Source of the DNA: Mesotaenium endlicherianum
Lineage: Eukaryota > Streptophyta > Zygnematophyceae > Zygnematales > Mesotaeniaceae
Direction of reading: 5' to 3'
NCBI GenBank assembly: GCA_009602735.1
Contig: WELA01007589.1
Location: 700,413-729,599, forward strand
Length of the DNA: 29,187 nucleotides
Shown here: positions 1 through 10,876 of the stretch, in pieces
How positions within the stretch are numbered: the stretch's first letter is position 1
Layout of the letters: each line of letters begins with the position of its first letter
Made by a program: the position numbers and the translations under genes
Notes under the pieces: model-generated
What the model saw: only the letters and a program-made list of their open reading frames with translations
Database searches by the model: none
What the model was told of the DNA's origin: nothing

Positions 1-16
1 GGGGGGAGGGGGGGGG
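1..16. repeat. G-rich run at the window edge
   Basis: The first 16 bases are almost all G with one A. They lie in an intron of the GlnRS gene (minus strand, downstream of exon 2). No coding sequence was found here on either strand. Confidence 0.7.
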
Positions 17-88
17 CTACTGCTCTTGCAAGGGGAGGACTGCCAGGGCAGGCAGAGAGTGGTGGGAGAGGGTGGTAAAAGAGCGCAC

Positions 89-837
89 CATGTAGATGAG
101 ATTACCCACAGCCTTGTCACATCCATCCTCCAGGCCAGCCTGCGCACGTACGGCTCTGATTGGAAGCATCAGCCGCTTGCTCACATCAATTGGCCCCCAG
201 AGCAGGTTGAGCGCCCCTCAAAAAGGATCAGAAAGGGACACTCGATGGATGGGATCTCGTGATGGAAAGCTTTGGTAGTGACATGTGGAGGATGACCTGA
301 GCATCACTTCCATGCCTACATTGGGGGGCCGCGTCACTTGGAGCAAGAACGAGGTACTTGCGTGGATAACCGATACAGTCAGCACATGCACAACCACTCA
401 GATGCTAAATAGGCAAGTTTCAAAGCTTGAATTACGTGAAGCTGGGGACCAGTGCTTCTAGTAAGACAGCTTTCAAGCAGCAGTTGCAGCAGGCAGTGAT
501 CTTTAACGTCCTTCCGATGAGGTGCAACCTATTCTAAGCAGATCCGGCTATCTTGGTGCACTATGTCGGCTGAGCAAAATCTGCACATACAGCTGTTGTA
601 AATAACGAGAGCAAGAAGTACCCCCACAATGCAGGAAAGCGTGAGGAAGACAGCGTATATCACCTCTAGAATGACCTCCGTGAGATTGGTGGTCACTTTC
701 GCATTGGCTATAGCATTCTTCGCAGTCTTCTGGTCCAGTCCAATTTTCAGAAACAGCTCAAGGGCGGCCTTATCCTTAGCCTCCTTAGCCTCTCTGTCAA
801 GTGTCAGAGGTGCCATTTCAATTTCGTGGCACTCCAA
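89..837 (-). CDS. Glutaminyl-tRNA synthetase, N-terminal exons 1-2 (partial, runs off left edge)
   Basis: Exon 1 is 837-664 and exon 2 is 139-89, both read on the minus strand; the rest lies to the left of the window. Exon 1 encodes 58 residues including LELFLKIGLDQKTAKNAIAN and KVTTNLTEVILE; exon 2 encodes 17 residues, AGLEDGCDKAVGNLIYM. Joined, they match the start of the non-specific RNA-binding region (tRNA_synt_1c_R1 type) that precedes the catalytic core in eukaryotic cytosolic GlnRS, which charges tRNA-Gln with glutamine. The exon 1 donor reads GAG|GTGATA, the exon 2 acceptor GTGCGCAG|GCT and the exon 2 donor ATG|GTGCGC; both introns are phase 0. Translation could start at Met1 (837) or Met8 (816, reading MAPLTLDREAKEAKDK); plant homologues have short leaders, so Met8 is possible. 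No catalytic HIGH or KMSKS motif is present because those exons are outside the window. The family call rests on remembered GlnRS N-terminal sequence, not a search. Confidence 0.82.
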
Positions 838-1969
838 TACTACAGACGTAAGCGCATACGAAGACTCACTCCCTCCTTCCGCAGAAATACTTCACGGGTA
901 GGAGAACTGTGCCCCAATTTTACCCTTCACGACACAAAGTTTCGCTCTTACCAGTCTGCTCTAGTCACGAGAATAGTGGGTCGTCGGGCTTGCTCGAGCC
1001 TGTGCAAATTGGTCAGCAGTGTGGTCGGTAGCCAGTCGGTAGCGATCAACCGTGTGCTTGCATGTGCTTGCAAGTTGTTGCGAGTCGTTGCATTTTGAAA
1101 GTGCCAGTTTCCACTCGTTGACCCCAGTCATTGATGAGATCACATGCGCGTGCCTAGACCTAAGACTTCAACCTGCTTCAAAGGATAGAGAACTTGAAGA
1201 TAAGATATGTTAGGAGATTCTAGAGCAGATTCGGGCCAAACATCACAGGCCTGCGAAGAGCACATAAAATGGTGAGTTTTGTGTTACTTCCTAAGTTCTC
1301 AGAAGTCTCAGTGATTGAAAGATTGAAAATTTAAAGAGCAGGGTTGGCAAGGAAGCCCTCAGTGAAGAGCTGAGTGAGCCCATCCGGCGTTGAAGTGTCA
1401 GGCGCGGCCAAGAGAGAAAGGCTCAAGCCAGACAGGTATAGACGCTGTAGATTCAGATTTTTGTAAGTTGGAACTTCGTGAAATTAAGCAAAGCCCTAGT
1501 GGGCGATTTCCTCTCAAACTTGACATTGCTTGTTGATCTGCTCAGACGTGATGTTTGCTAAGTAAAAACTTTTAACCTGAATACCACTCAACTTGGGCGA
1601 AGTCTATTTGGAAGTAACGTGCTGCTGTTCTTGTGAGGAGAATTGAGCAGTAGACATTTTTTTGCGAAGATGCTAAGACTTGAAATAGGAACTAAGGAAG
1701 AAATTAGACTTGTTGTGAAAGACACAGAGCCCTAACCTCAGATTGGCTTGTGCCAATACAGGGTGACCAGCAAATGGTCAGCCATAGGCAATCTGCTATC
1801 GATACGCGTGTGAAGGTCGATTGACCAGGTTGATTCCCCACGTGCAGAGATGCACCAACCAGACGACCATGCTAAGGACACACGCATGAAGGACCACCAA
1901 CACGTCAACTAGATTGATGGCACACGTGCTTGAGAGCATCGCACGTGCCCTGGTCACCACAAGGTTAGG
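838..1969. other. GlnRS upstream region, no gene recognised
   Basis: This 1.1 kb stretch lies 5' of the minus-strand GlnRS gene and should hold its promoter and any 5' leader. No ORF reaches 100 residues with recognisable content. At 1269-1271 an ATG is followed directly by GTGAGT, which looks like a start codon joined to a splice donor on the plus strand. No matching second exon was found downstream, so no gene is called. Confidence 0.4.
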
Positions 1970-2780
1970 TACCACATCTACCCCCCACTATCAAATGTAT
2001 TACAAAACTACACCCGGCACATGTAAGCCTAGTCATAGTAGGCTTTGCGCGATAACATGACGTGCCACACAAATTCGCACGCGACCCCTACTTGACACAC
2101 CCTTTCTCGCTTTCTGTTCCAAAAGTTTGACCACTTTTTTAAGTGACCCACCTTCAAGAAGCAGTATCCCTAAGGACATCAAAAAATTGGTCCACAGGTT
2201 TTTTCATTCCTACTTTTTGCACCTTTATTTTATGAACCATATATGTTCATAGACTCTATTCCTCAAACTCCTTGCTATTTCACATAGGAACAAAGTGATA
2301 TCAAGCTAATTTTAGCGACTGCGTCTAAGGGATTAGTGTAACAATCCGCCACGTGGCCGGTTGCGGCGCGTGCGATACGGCGCCGAATGCGACGAACTGC
2401 GATGCGGAAGTGTCGGTTTGAATTTGTATAAGTACAATTGGCGCACGATCAAAGTACCTCGAGTTACCTTTTTGTTCGTATCGCTACAATTAGTTACTAG
2501 TGGCACATTGTCACTGAGGTCGTTCTAATAAATTTTTGAGCGTGAAAATGAAGGAAGAAAAAAAGGTAGCGAGAAGTGTGTCCACGTAAAAAATGGCGTC
2601 TTTAGAGAAAAAGAAAAGAAGTCAAAAATTTGGAACAGAAAGAGAGAAGAAGTCTGTCAGGTAGGGTTGCGTACAAATTTGTGTGGCACGTCATGTTTTC
2701 ACGCAAAGCTAACATTGAGTGAGCTTACATGTGCCGGGTGTAGTTTCCTGATAAGTTTGAAAGTGGGGGTAGATTTGGTA
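1970..2780. mobile_element. Foldback/MITE-like element (family B) carrying a solo LTR
   Basis: The left arm (about 1970-2125) and right arm (about 2625-2780) are inverted copies of each other, roughly 155 bases long. Shared blocks include ACACCCGGCACATGTAAGC and AACATGACGTGCCACACAAA on the left, each found as its reverse complement on the right. The interior has no coding sequence. Without the LTR at 2337-2488 and its 5-bp target duplication, the unit would be about 655 bp. Long arms with no ORF suggest a non-autonomous DNA transposon or foldback element. The transposase family is unknown and the outer ends and target duplication are not clear. Confidence 0.65.
2337..2488 (+). mobile_element. 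Solo LTR of the TRIM-like element (copy 1)
   Basis: The 152-bp sequence begins TGTAACAATCCGCC and ends GTATCGCTACA, giving the TG...CA ends of an LTR. It is flanked by a perfect 5-bp direct repeat ATTAG (2332-2336 and 2489-2493). It matches the LTRs at 22001-22815 and 23092-23585, for example in the block AAGTGTCGGTTTGAATT. No second LTR or internal region is nearby, so it is a solo LTR left by LTR-LTR recombination. It lies inside the family B foldback element. Confidence 0.88.
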
Positions 2781-2814
2781 ATAAGCATAACTTTTAGGGC
2801 TATTTCTTGCAATT

Positions 2815-5145
2815 TGCACTTACAAAGTACCCCACAGCTTTCAAAGAATATGAAAATACCCTCACGTCAGGTTTTCCTAGTCATGCTCAGTTCATGTGCT
2901 GAAAATGATGTGTCATACCTGACACCCTTTTTTTTGGGACGAAATATGATTTAAGCTCCCAAATATAAAGAATGAATGCAAAGTACCCCGCAACGTTCAA
3001 AGAATCTGAAATTACCCTCACGTCGGATCTTCCTAGTCACAAATAATCCACCATTTAAATATGACGTCGGTCACCTGAGACGCTTGTTTTACCTTCTCTA
3101 TCCGTGATTTTTAACCCCTTCTCTGTGCTGCTCGTGCTCTAACTTTGAAGAATAAAATCTCAAATGCAATTGGAGTGTTTCACCTCTAGTACCAAGGTTT
3201 ACGGCAAGCACGTGACTACTTGGTAGTAGAAGTTGTGCTAATATACATTCGAGCAACTTGTATAGTTGCTCGCGTCAGGGCACTCTCTCGCTAGCCAATG
3301 CGCATCATTATTGGATGGGCGCTTTTCATGTACATTTCACAAGTGTGTGGCTCACGCTTGACCTATCGCGGCTACAGAGGCCATCTGTAGCGATACAAAC
3401 GGAAAGGTAACTCGAGGTACTTTGATCGTGCGCCAATTGTACTTATACACATTCAAACCGACACTTCCGATCGCAGTCTGTCGCAATCGGCGCCGTGTCG
3501 CACGCGCCGCAACCGGCCACGTGGCGGATCGTTCCACCATCACTTTCTTGGTAGCCTCAAGTGATGGCAAGTGCAAAGTCCAAATCTTTTCCTTGCAAGT
3601 TTGAATCTGGAGTGTTTACGAAGCAACACGGTGTAGGGACAAAAAGAGTATGAAGAAGAGGAGAAAAAAGGTGTTAGGTCAGACACGTCTAAATTGCAAG
3701 GTGGACTGAGCATGACTAGGAAGACTTCACGTGAGGGCAGTTTCATATTCTTTCAAAGTTGTTGGGGGCACTTTGCCTCCATTTTCAATCTTTGGGGGGC
3801 AAAATTATAATTTTCCCTCTTTTTTTTCCCTTCTCCGTCCGTGCTTTTTCAACCCCTTGCCCATGCTGCTCCATGCTCTAACTTCAAAAGACAAAATATT
3901 TAGTGCAATTGGACTGTTTTGCTTCTAGTCCTTGGATTTAGGACTACTTTAAAGTATAGCCTATACTATCATACCTTTGTTCGTGCAACTCGTACTGTTG
4001 CTCGCTTTAGAGGCACTCTATCGCAAGCCATTACGCATCCTTATTGGAAAGGCGCGTCAAATTTATGTCGACGTACAACTTACACGTGTGTGGTTGCTTG
4101 ACATGCCGGTTGCGAAGGCCGTCACTTGCCTTTTGATATCAAGTGATGGCGGCCTTGGGCGATAGCGGGTGCAAAGTTCAAATTTGTCTTTGCAAGTTTC
4201 AACCTGAAGTGTGCACGAAACAACACAGACAAGTGGTAAAAAAAGCACGGACAGATAAGGGAGAAAAATAGGCAAATTATGATTTTACCCCCTCAAGAAC
4301 TAAAATGGAGGCAAAGTACCCCCCAACTTTCAAAGAATATGAAACCACTCTCACATCAAGTCTTCCTAGTCGTAGTCATCCAGCTGTCGGATATGACGTG
4401 CCTAACATGACACATTTTTTTCCCTGCTCCGTTCGTGCTTTTCTTACCTTTTGCCCGTGCTGCTCCATGGTCTCATTTCGAAGGATAAAATTTTGAGACT
4501 GTATCGCCTCAAGCCTCTGGGTTTAAACAAGCACATGACTATTTGGCAATAAAACCTCTACTATTATATATTTGTGCAATTTGGACAATTGCCCGCGCAA
4601 GGGGCACTCTCCCGCTAGCCATTATGCATCATTATTTCATATGGGCGCGTTCAAGTCTCTGTCCACGTACATTTTACTGGCTCACACTTGACTTGCCGAC
4701 TATAGAGGCCGTCACTTGTCTTTTAGTCTCAAGTGATGGCAGGTGCAAAGCTCAAATTTACCCTGCAAGTTTCACTCTGGATTGTGCACGAAGCAACACG
4801 GAGAAGGAGTAAAAAAGCACGGACAGAGATGAGAAAATAAGCATGTCAGGTTACCCACGTCGTAGTCGACAGGTGGACTGATGATGACTAGGAAGATTTG
4901 ACGTGAGAGTAGTTTCATATTGTCTGAAAGTTCTAGAGTACTTCGCGTCCATTTTTTATCTTTGGGGGGGTAAAATAATTATTTTTTCTTATAAAGGGTG
5001 TCGGATTAACCACGTTATTTTCAACAGGAGGACGGACTTTGACTAGGAAAACTGAACGTGAAGGTGGTTTAATATTCTACAAAAGTTTGCGTCCATTTTC
5101 AATCTTTTGGAGGTAAAATCGCATTTTTTCCTAAAATACAAAGTG
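2815..5145. repeat. Array of foldback units (family A), about 590-bp period
   Basis: Three related interiors occur in the same order, with the 'cgt gctgct...gctctaac' block near 3093, 3832 and 4424. The last two are 592 bp apart; the first two are 739 bp apart, or 583 bp once the LTR and its target duplication are removed. The arms occur in both orientations. The block CTTTCAAAGAATATGAAA with CTTCCTAGTC is at about 2840-2880, 2997-3038 and 4328-4369. Its reverse complement, GACTAGGAAGA..., is at about 3715-3781, 4888-4953 and 5040-5096. Unit 3 (about 4270-4995) has arms at both ends and is the best complete copy; unit 2 seems to lack its outermost arms. No coding sequence is present. This is probably a clustered or tandemly recombined non-autonomous DNA transposon. 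Confidence 0.65.
3386..3536 (-). mobile_element. Solo LTR of the TRIM-like element (copy 2)
   Basis: On the plus strand this 151-bp sequence starts TGTAGCGATACAAACGG and ends GGCGGATCGTTCCA, the reverse complement of the family LTR with one change in the terminal TTACA. It is flanked by a perfect 5-bp duplication CCATC (3381-3385 and 3537-3541). Neighbouring family A units at about 4116-4150 and 4707-4740 carry the same flanks (GAGGCCGTCACTTG...CAAGTGATGGC) with no LTR, so they serve as empty sites. No internal region is present. Confidence 0.9.
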
Positions 5146-5149
5146 TCGT

Positions 5150-6624
5150 AGTAATTCACACGTGACCTTACCTGAGTGACTCCTACTCCCTTTCATCTCA
5201 AATTTTTAAATAACTTATCAATGTGAAATAGTTTCACGAGACAAACTCCTCGAGGACTTCAAAATTTGTAAATTTTTGTGTAGGCATATAGTCGAAATAA
5301 GTTTTCATATCAAGGACACGTATCAAGGCAGAATCACGCTCAATTTACACGAACCAATCAGAGAGAGTGTGCCACTACCTCAGCACAACGCCACCTTCTA
5401 GTACATGAATTTGCCTCAGCAAACTGCTTCTTCATTGCACACTTGCACATTTAATGCACGCCTATCAAAGCACCCACTCACTCCAACAATAACACACAAG
5501 AGCACCAGCAAAGAAAGCGCATACCTAAATAGAAGAAATGCACAAGTTGTGGGCCACATAAGGAACAAATGGACTCCACACTCAAGGGGGGGACAATAAT
5601 AAGCTGAAACCACTCAAACAATTGCGTCTACAAACTTCCGATGGTTTGTCAAAGATTGCAATGCAGCACTCCGCAAGGCCTACGTACTACGTATGACATA
5701 GATAGACAACTCATGAAGTAACTTACGCCAAAAGCCCACCTACATAGACCAATACAACAACGAATAGCAAGTAGTGACATGACTAGATGCATTGCCTATA
5801 CTATGCCTAATGTCATGATTTATTGAGTCGAGGTTGTCGTTCAAAAACCAAGCTCCACATGTGCGGAACATCAACCTAGGAAGGTCGACTTTGCATTGAC
5901 TTTACGCATCCGTATGTTGACCTTTTCTAGATTTCCAAGTCACCAACGTGTAGCGCGTCAAAGCATCTTCCGAATGACACTAATTTCGCGTCATTTGGTC
6001 AAGTATCGAGCGAGATAGGTGCCATCTAGTCCGCGTCACCTACCGGTCCCTAGCGAAACTTCCCCAAAGCCCAATTTGTGACTCAATGTCCCCAAAAGTG
6101 ACATTGTTGGCTCTTCGTGACCCCAAGCTTTGTGCGCACAAATTTGCGAGCCCCTTTGCCTACATAAGCTTTGCATTTCCATAGTATATGTGCATCATTG
6201 AGGCTATAATTTGGTGACTGCATCACCTACTCCTGAGGAAGCTTCCTCAATTTCCAGATCCACTTTTGAGGCGCTATCTAGGTAGAATCACCCAAGGTAA
6301 GCTCGGCCAATGAGGACCACGTAGCATATCCTACGCACCTTGCTTTGATTGGTTTGAGTTATGCTTAGCCTATAGGAGTACTAGTACATGCCTTGTACAC
6401 ATTAGTGGACATAGGAGAGCCTCTTAGAGTGACTACATGCATTGGATCCGCCGCATACCCCGCCGGATTTCCAGGAGTATAAGTACTAGAGATGTCCCTA
6501 GAAGAGACATCTTTTAGAAGTCCATTATGCCAGGTGTAAGTAACAGAGATTATCAGTAAAGCTTACACTTTTATCTCTTGTGTTTTCAGGACCACTTAGT
6601 TACTCTCTTGTGAAGAGCAAGCCC
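5150..6624. other. Non-coding, repeat-like sequence
   Basis: No ORF longer than about 65 residues and no recognisable protein is present. The part at about 5210-5290 (CAAACTCCTCGAGGACTTC and surroundings) resembles the interior of the family B foldback elements at 2240-2290 and 7065-7090. The rest, including 5600-6600, shows no structure I can name. Confidence 0.4.
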
Positions 6625-6810
6625 TCCAGGCTTCCAGTCACTTGAAGAACTTCACAAGTGGTGAGCAAAGTCACAGCTTAAGCCCTTGCCATAGGACTAC
6701 TCTGAAGATCATGATGTGCTTCCAGTGATCTTTTGGGCCATACTTCATTAGTTGTTTTCCTACCAGATTACAGTCTTGAGGTGCTCACTCTGGAGAGTAC
6801 ACATTCCTTA
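6625..6810 (+). repeat. Dispersed repeat D, copy 1
   Basis: This segment matches, as its reverse complement, the sequence at about 28685-28862. Shared blocks are CACAAGTGGTGAGCAAAG (here) against CGCAAGTGGTGAGCAAAG, TTAGTTGTTT, and TTGAGGTGCTCACTCT. The two copies are about 22 kb apart and inverted. No coding content is seen. It may be an LTR or other non-coding part of a larger transposon. Confidence 0.6.
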
Positions 6811-6999
6811 ATTAAAACATTTTCGACTTGACTCCCTTTTTGGCTATAACGCCACATGTATTATAGACTCCATTGCAGCAAAGCCTGCTTGCCTATGATG
6901 TGTTGCTTATGCCTATGGTGCGCACTCGACCTCGTAACGCACGACACTAACAAAACAATAACAATTTTGCCACATAAGTGTCCGATGAATATCTAATTC

Positions 7000-7450
7000 T
7001 CCAAAGGCTTTTTTTACACCTACTTTTTGGTGATTTATTTTCTATACTATGTTCAGGGACTATACTCCTCGGACTTCTTGCAATTTTTACGTAGACACAA
7101 ATTGGAACGTGATGATAGGTAAAATGTAGGGGTTGCGCAAGGGCATAATGAAAACGGGAAATTCAAGATTGCTTGTGACTCTCGTCATGTCTTTCTAAGC
7201 ATCTCGCACTAATGCGGCAAAGGGGTCAATGGCTTAGTGTTTGAAAATGAAGGAAGAAGGACGGTAGCAAAAAGTGTGTGGAGATAAATTTATGATGTAC
7301 TTGGGGAATTTGCTTTGTGAATTTGTTTCACTTTGCAAAGTTGTGATATTTTCATAATGAAAGCGAGTAAGAGTTTGTCAGGTAAGGTCACGTATGAATT
7401 GCTGTGGCACACCACAACTCAATTCCTATGATGATTAGACTTATATGTGT
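7000..7450. repeat. Partial relative of foldback family B
   Basis: The segment at 7015-7110 (CACCTACTTTTTGGTGATTT, then a CTCCTCGGACTTCTTGCAA block) parallels 2205-2290. The segment at 7372-7425 (GTTTGTCAGGTAAGGTCACG, then TGTGGCACACC) parallels 2650-2695 in the same order. A full left arm is not evident, so this copy is truncated or strongly diverged. Confidence 0.5.
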
Positions 7451-9070
7451 CGTACATAGATTCGAAATAGCTTAGACATTTTTGGTAAATTTGGGAATAC
7501 TTGAAAACTCTATACGTAATTTGAGAAGTCTATTGTTTACCATTAATTGACGCCGTGAGACCCAAGTTGGACAATCTTATGACAATTCTAACGATTTGGC
7601 CTGATATGCCATAACTTCAAGCTGAAATTGTTTTGCTACTTTCTCAATGTGTACTCCAAGTATATGAGACTCCCTTCTGGAGTTTAAAATAGAGTTTATT
7701 TTTGCAAGGAAGAAGTTCTACTAATCTGCTTTATTCTACTAGCTTCTTCAAGTTTCCTACTCCCCATAGCTTTGTCCTACCCATTCAAGAGCTGTCGCAC
7801 TTTTAACCACTTATTTTCTAAGTCGTGCAAGCAATCTTCATAAGGAATCCATATACGTCCTTTTTTGACGCAAAAAGAAGAATCCAACAGCGCCCAATTT
7901 TACTTACCAAATACTCGCAGGTAGTTCTTCCTTTCGACGTACCCACTAATCAACCTCTAAAATTTTGCAAGCTTCAATTATCACGACATATCGTTGCAGA
8001 AGCCCGTGCCCATTGTTTAGTGTCTTAGAGAGTTGAAAACGTTACCAACACAGGCCCATAGTTTTGTGAGCCTTCCCTCCATTCCAAATTTTTGAACGTC
8101 AATTTTGAACACATGTGTCCCTTCCAATTTTTCTTCTCACAAAGAAAATTCTTTCCTCAAAATCACAAACTATGAGAGCAAAGACTTCACGCATGCGTTC
8201 AATCATGTCCCATCTTTTGCCTCAATTTATGCACAAGACTGAAATCAGTGATGAGCATACTCTTTGTTTGCATTACTATGTTTTTAAGGCAAAATGGTCT
8301 GATTTGTGGCATTTGTGTCAAAAATTGGTAGAATCGACATATTGTTGTCCAGTCTGCAAAGGTAGTATAGATCTAGTCTCACGGCATCATTTGGTGGTGA
8401 TAATGCACTTTTCCCAAGACTCTACGGGTTCTCAAAATTGATAAGAAAGTTTCTATCGCAAGTCAACTTATACGAGGCTGTGATTAGGAAATTTGGACCC
8501 CCCCTTTTGGTGTTTGAAATAGTGCCGGTTCAGGCGGGCCAAAATTGGACCGGGAGGGACCCTCGCGAGTAGGAAATTTAGGCTCCTACTCCCCCTTCCC
8601 CTGACCTCCCTAGTGTTGAGACAGTGCGGTCCAGAGCCGCCAAAAGTATGCACATTGATAATCAGCGCCAGCGAGGGGGTCGCCCTTTAGCCTTCTAAAT
8701 TGTAAGAAAATGTCGGTCTATTTGTTCTTCCCTTCAATCCTTCTCACCCTTTCCGATGCATAACTTTGTATCAACTAGTTCGCTTCACGTCCTCTTTATT
8801 TTGTGACACTTTGATCTCAAAGGTAATCACATGTTGTCTGTTAAGGTTAGGCCCAACACAAGTGATGACAAATTTCTCCAACATTCGAGCTTTCACCCAG
8901 ATGGGCATCACATATTATTTGTTTGGTACATGCAAAGGAAGTCTAGAAAGCTTACACAATTTACCCCACAATATCGAGCCTAAAAACATATAGACAAACG
9001 GTGTGTCTTTTGCTATATTATGAAGAAAACCTCTAAAATATTGTCTTAAATCAATCAACGCATCAAATAT
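7451..9070. other. AT-rich stretch without a recognised gene
   Basis: The longest reading frame is 8115-8441 on the plus strand, 108 codons. Its product has a CPVC pair but no spacing I can match to a zinc-binding family, and there is no compositional shift to suggest coding. A short GC-rich patch at about 8500-8645 interrupts the AT-rich background. No RNA gene was seen. Confidence 0.4.
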
Positions 9071-10170
9071 ACCGGGCGGAAAACGCACCCATGGCAATTA
9101 TTGAGTAGGGTTGATGATGCCCAATGTGACCAAAGCCGAGTGGGTCGTTTAGTTTGGATTTTTAGATAACCTGCATCTTGAATTCAAAACATTCAATGAT
9201 TTGCATATGTCTATTAACACATAAGTTAACAAAATTGATAAACTAAAAGTGGATAAATAATAGTACTAAGATATCATGCATTCCGGATGCTAACGATTAG
9301 TTTACCAATATAGCCCATGTAAGATGGGCTAGGTTAATGGGTAATGAGGGGAAGCGCAAGCACGTATGCCAGGTGGAAAATGCACCCCTGGCGATTATTG
9401 ATTAGGGTTGATGATGCCCGCCGTGACCGGGCCCGGGTGGGTCGTTTAGTTTGCTTGAATGTTAGATGGCACGCATTTTGATTTCGGACTAAGGTTTTAA
9501 GTTATGGTCCGATGTAGATCTATTGGAGTTGACATCAAATAGTTATCGATTAAATATGATCAATGTGATTCTTTTGTAATCTTTTGGATGCACACATAGT
9601 GATCAATATCTGTTAGAAAATTTCCGCCCCTTGAAGCGGGGTTGGATTCAATGAGGAGTTTCACCAAAAAATTTAGACGACATTGGTTGTCCATGTCAAA
9701 CAAATGAAGGAATTATAATTGAGGCCGCTCCAATTGGGTCTTTCTCCCACTCTTTGAAGCGCAATCTTTAGGCCGCCTTTATTTGTCCCACAAAAAGTGT
9801 GTCTGACGTTAAGTGGAATATCAATAATTTAGCCCTCGTGTGAATTTTTGGTGAGAATTATGTGTATATGCGTCACCTCCGTAGCGGTCTGCTGAGCAGG
9901 GCCACAAAGCTCTGACTTACAAGATATGTGAAAGATTATCCTATATCTACAAACACATAGGAATCTTGCATAGTGATTGACCGGTTTAAATATATGCAAT
10001 AACTAGCATGTCTACTGACTCTTAAGTTAATGAAATTGATATACTAAACTTAGATGAACAACATTAATAAGATATCATGCATGGGTTCCAAATGTTAACA
10101 AATGGTGTGACGATTTACCCCATACAACGTAGGGAAGGTTAAGGGGTAATGAGGGGAGGTGCGAGCAAGA
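9071..10170 (+). repeat. Direct-repeat family C, three partial copies
   Basis: A block of about 115 bases at 9071-9185 recurs at 9368-9485. Both contain GTGGGTCGTTTAGTTTG-like sequence preceded by AGGGTTGATGATGCCC. The following block at about 9195-9360 (AAGTTAACAAAATTGATA, then AGATATCATGCAT, then GGTAATGAGGGGA) recurs at about 10000-10165. The copies share orientation and have no coding content. They could be a tandemly arranged non-autonomous element or ends of a larger one. Confidence 0.6.
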
Positions 10171-10876
10171 AAGAGCAACATGTGTAGGGATAGTAAAAAT
10201 GTAGAGAAGTGCAAGTCAATGTGTAGCATATTAGCAATGGATAATATTTTGCTTAGCTGGCTGCCATCAAACCAGTGCAGATGTTAAACAAAATATATAT
10301 TTCAGCGAAGGAACTCAAGGCTTGCCCAATACAAGTTGATGAGGCCATGAGTGGACAGCATGGTCCATATCTACATTTGCTCTAAGCTACCAAAGATTGG
10401 CAAAGATGGGGTAGTCATGTATTGACATGTCAGTTAGAAACCTCAGAGGTAACCTCGTATGAAGATATATAGACAGAAAGCAGATGTAGCATGTGAGTCA
10501 TGCTCAAATCCTCACCCTTACCTGTCCGGCTATGTCAGCCTTCATGACAATAGACAATCTAATGGTTGTGATGAATATGCGACCATCTATACTACATTAT
10601 TGTAGACATAGTCGCGTGTATCTAACTTGTGGAGTCAAGTACCAGGAGCATCATACTCAGTATGTGCATCATTACTCAAAAAAAACCAAAGACCTACTTC
10701 TCGTCACGTATGACATGGCGTGCGCTATTCTCATAGCCACCTGATCATTGTGCTCTTTACTGTTGCGCATGTATGGTTTGGCTGCAGAATAAACTAGACG
10801 TTTCCGCACAGGAAAGTAACGTGCGTCGAGTCTTTATGACTGGCTTGTCGAGGCCAGGCGACCCCTACATCCCCAA
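10171..10876. other. Downstream flank of the GT47 gene, no gene recognised
   Basis: This is the region 3' of the minus-strand GT47 stop codon. An 83-codon plus-strand frame at 10493-10744 has no recognisable features. I did not find a clear polyadenylation signal for the minus-strand gene. Confidence 0.4.

Noticed and set aside
1269-1277. ATG followed directly by GTGAGT, as in ribosomal-protein genes with a one-codon first exon
   Set aside because: No downstream exon continuing a recognisable protein was found on the plus strand; the candidate at about 1380-1437 hits a stop when joined in phase.
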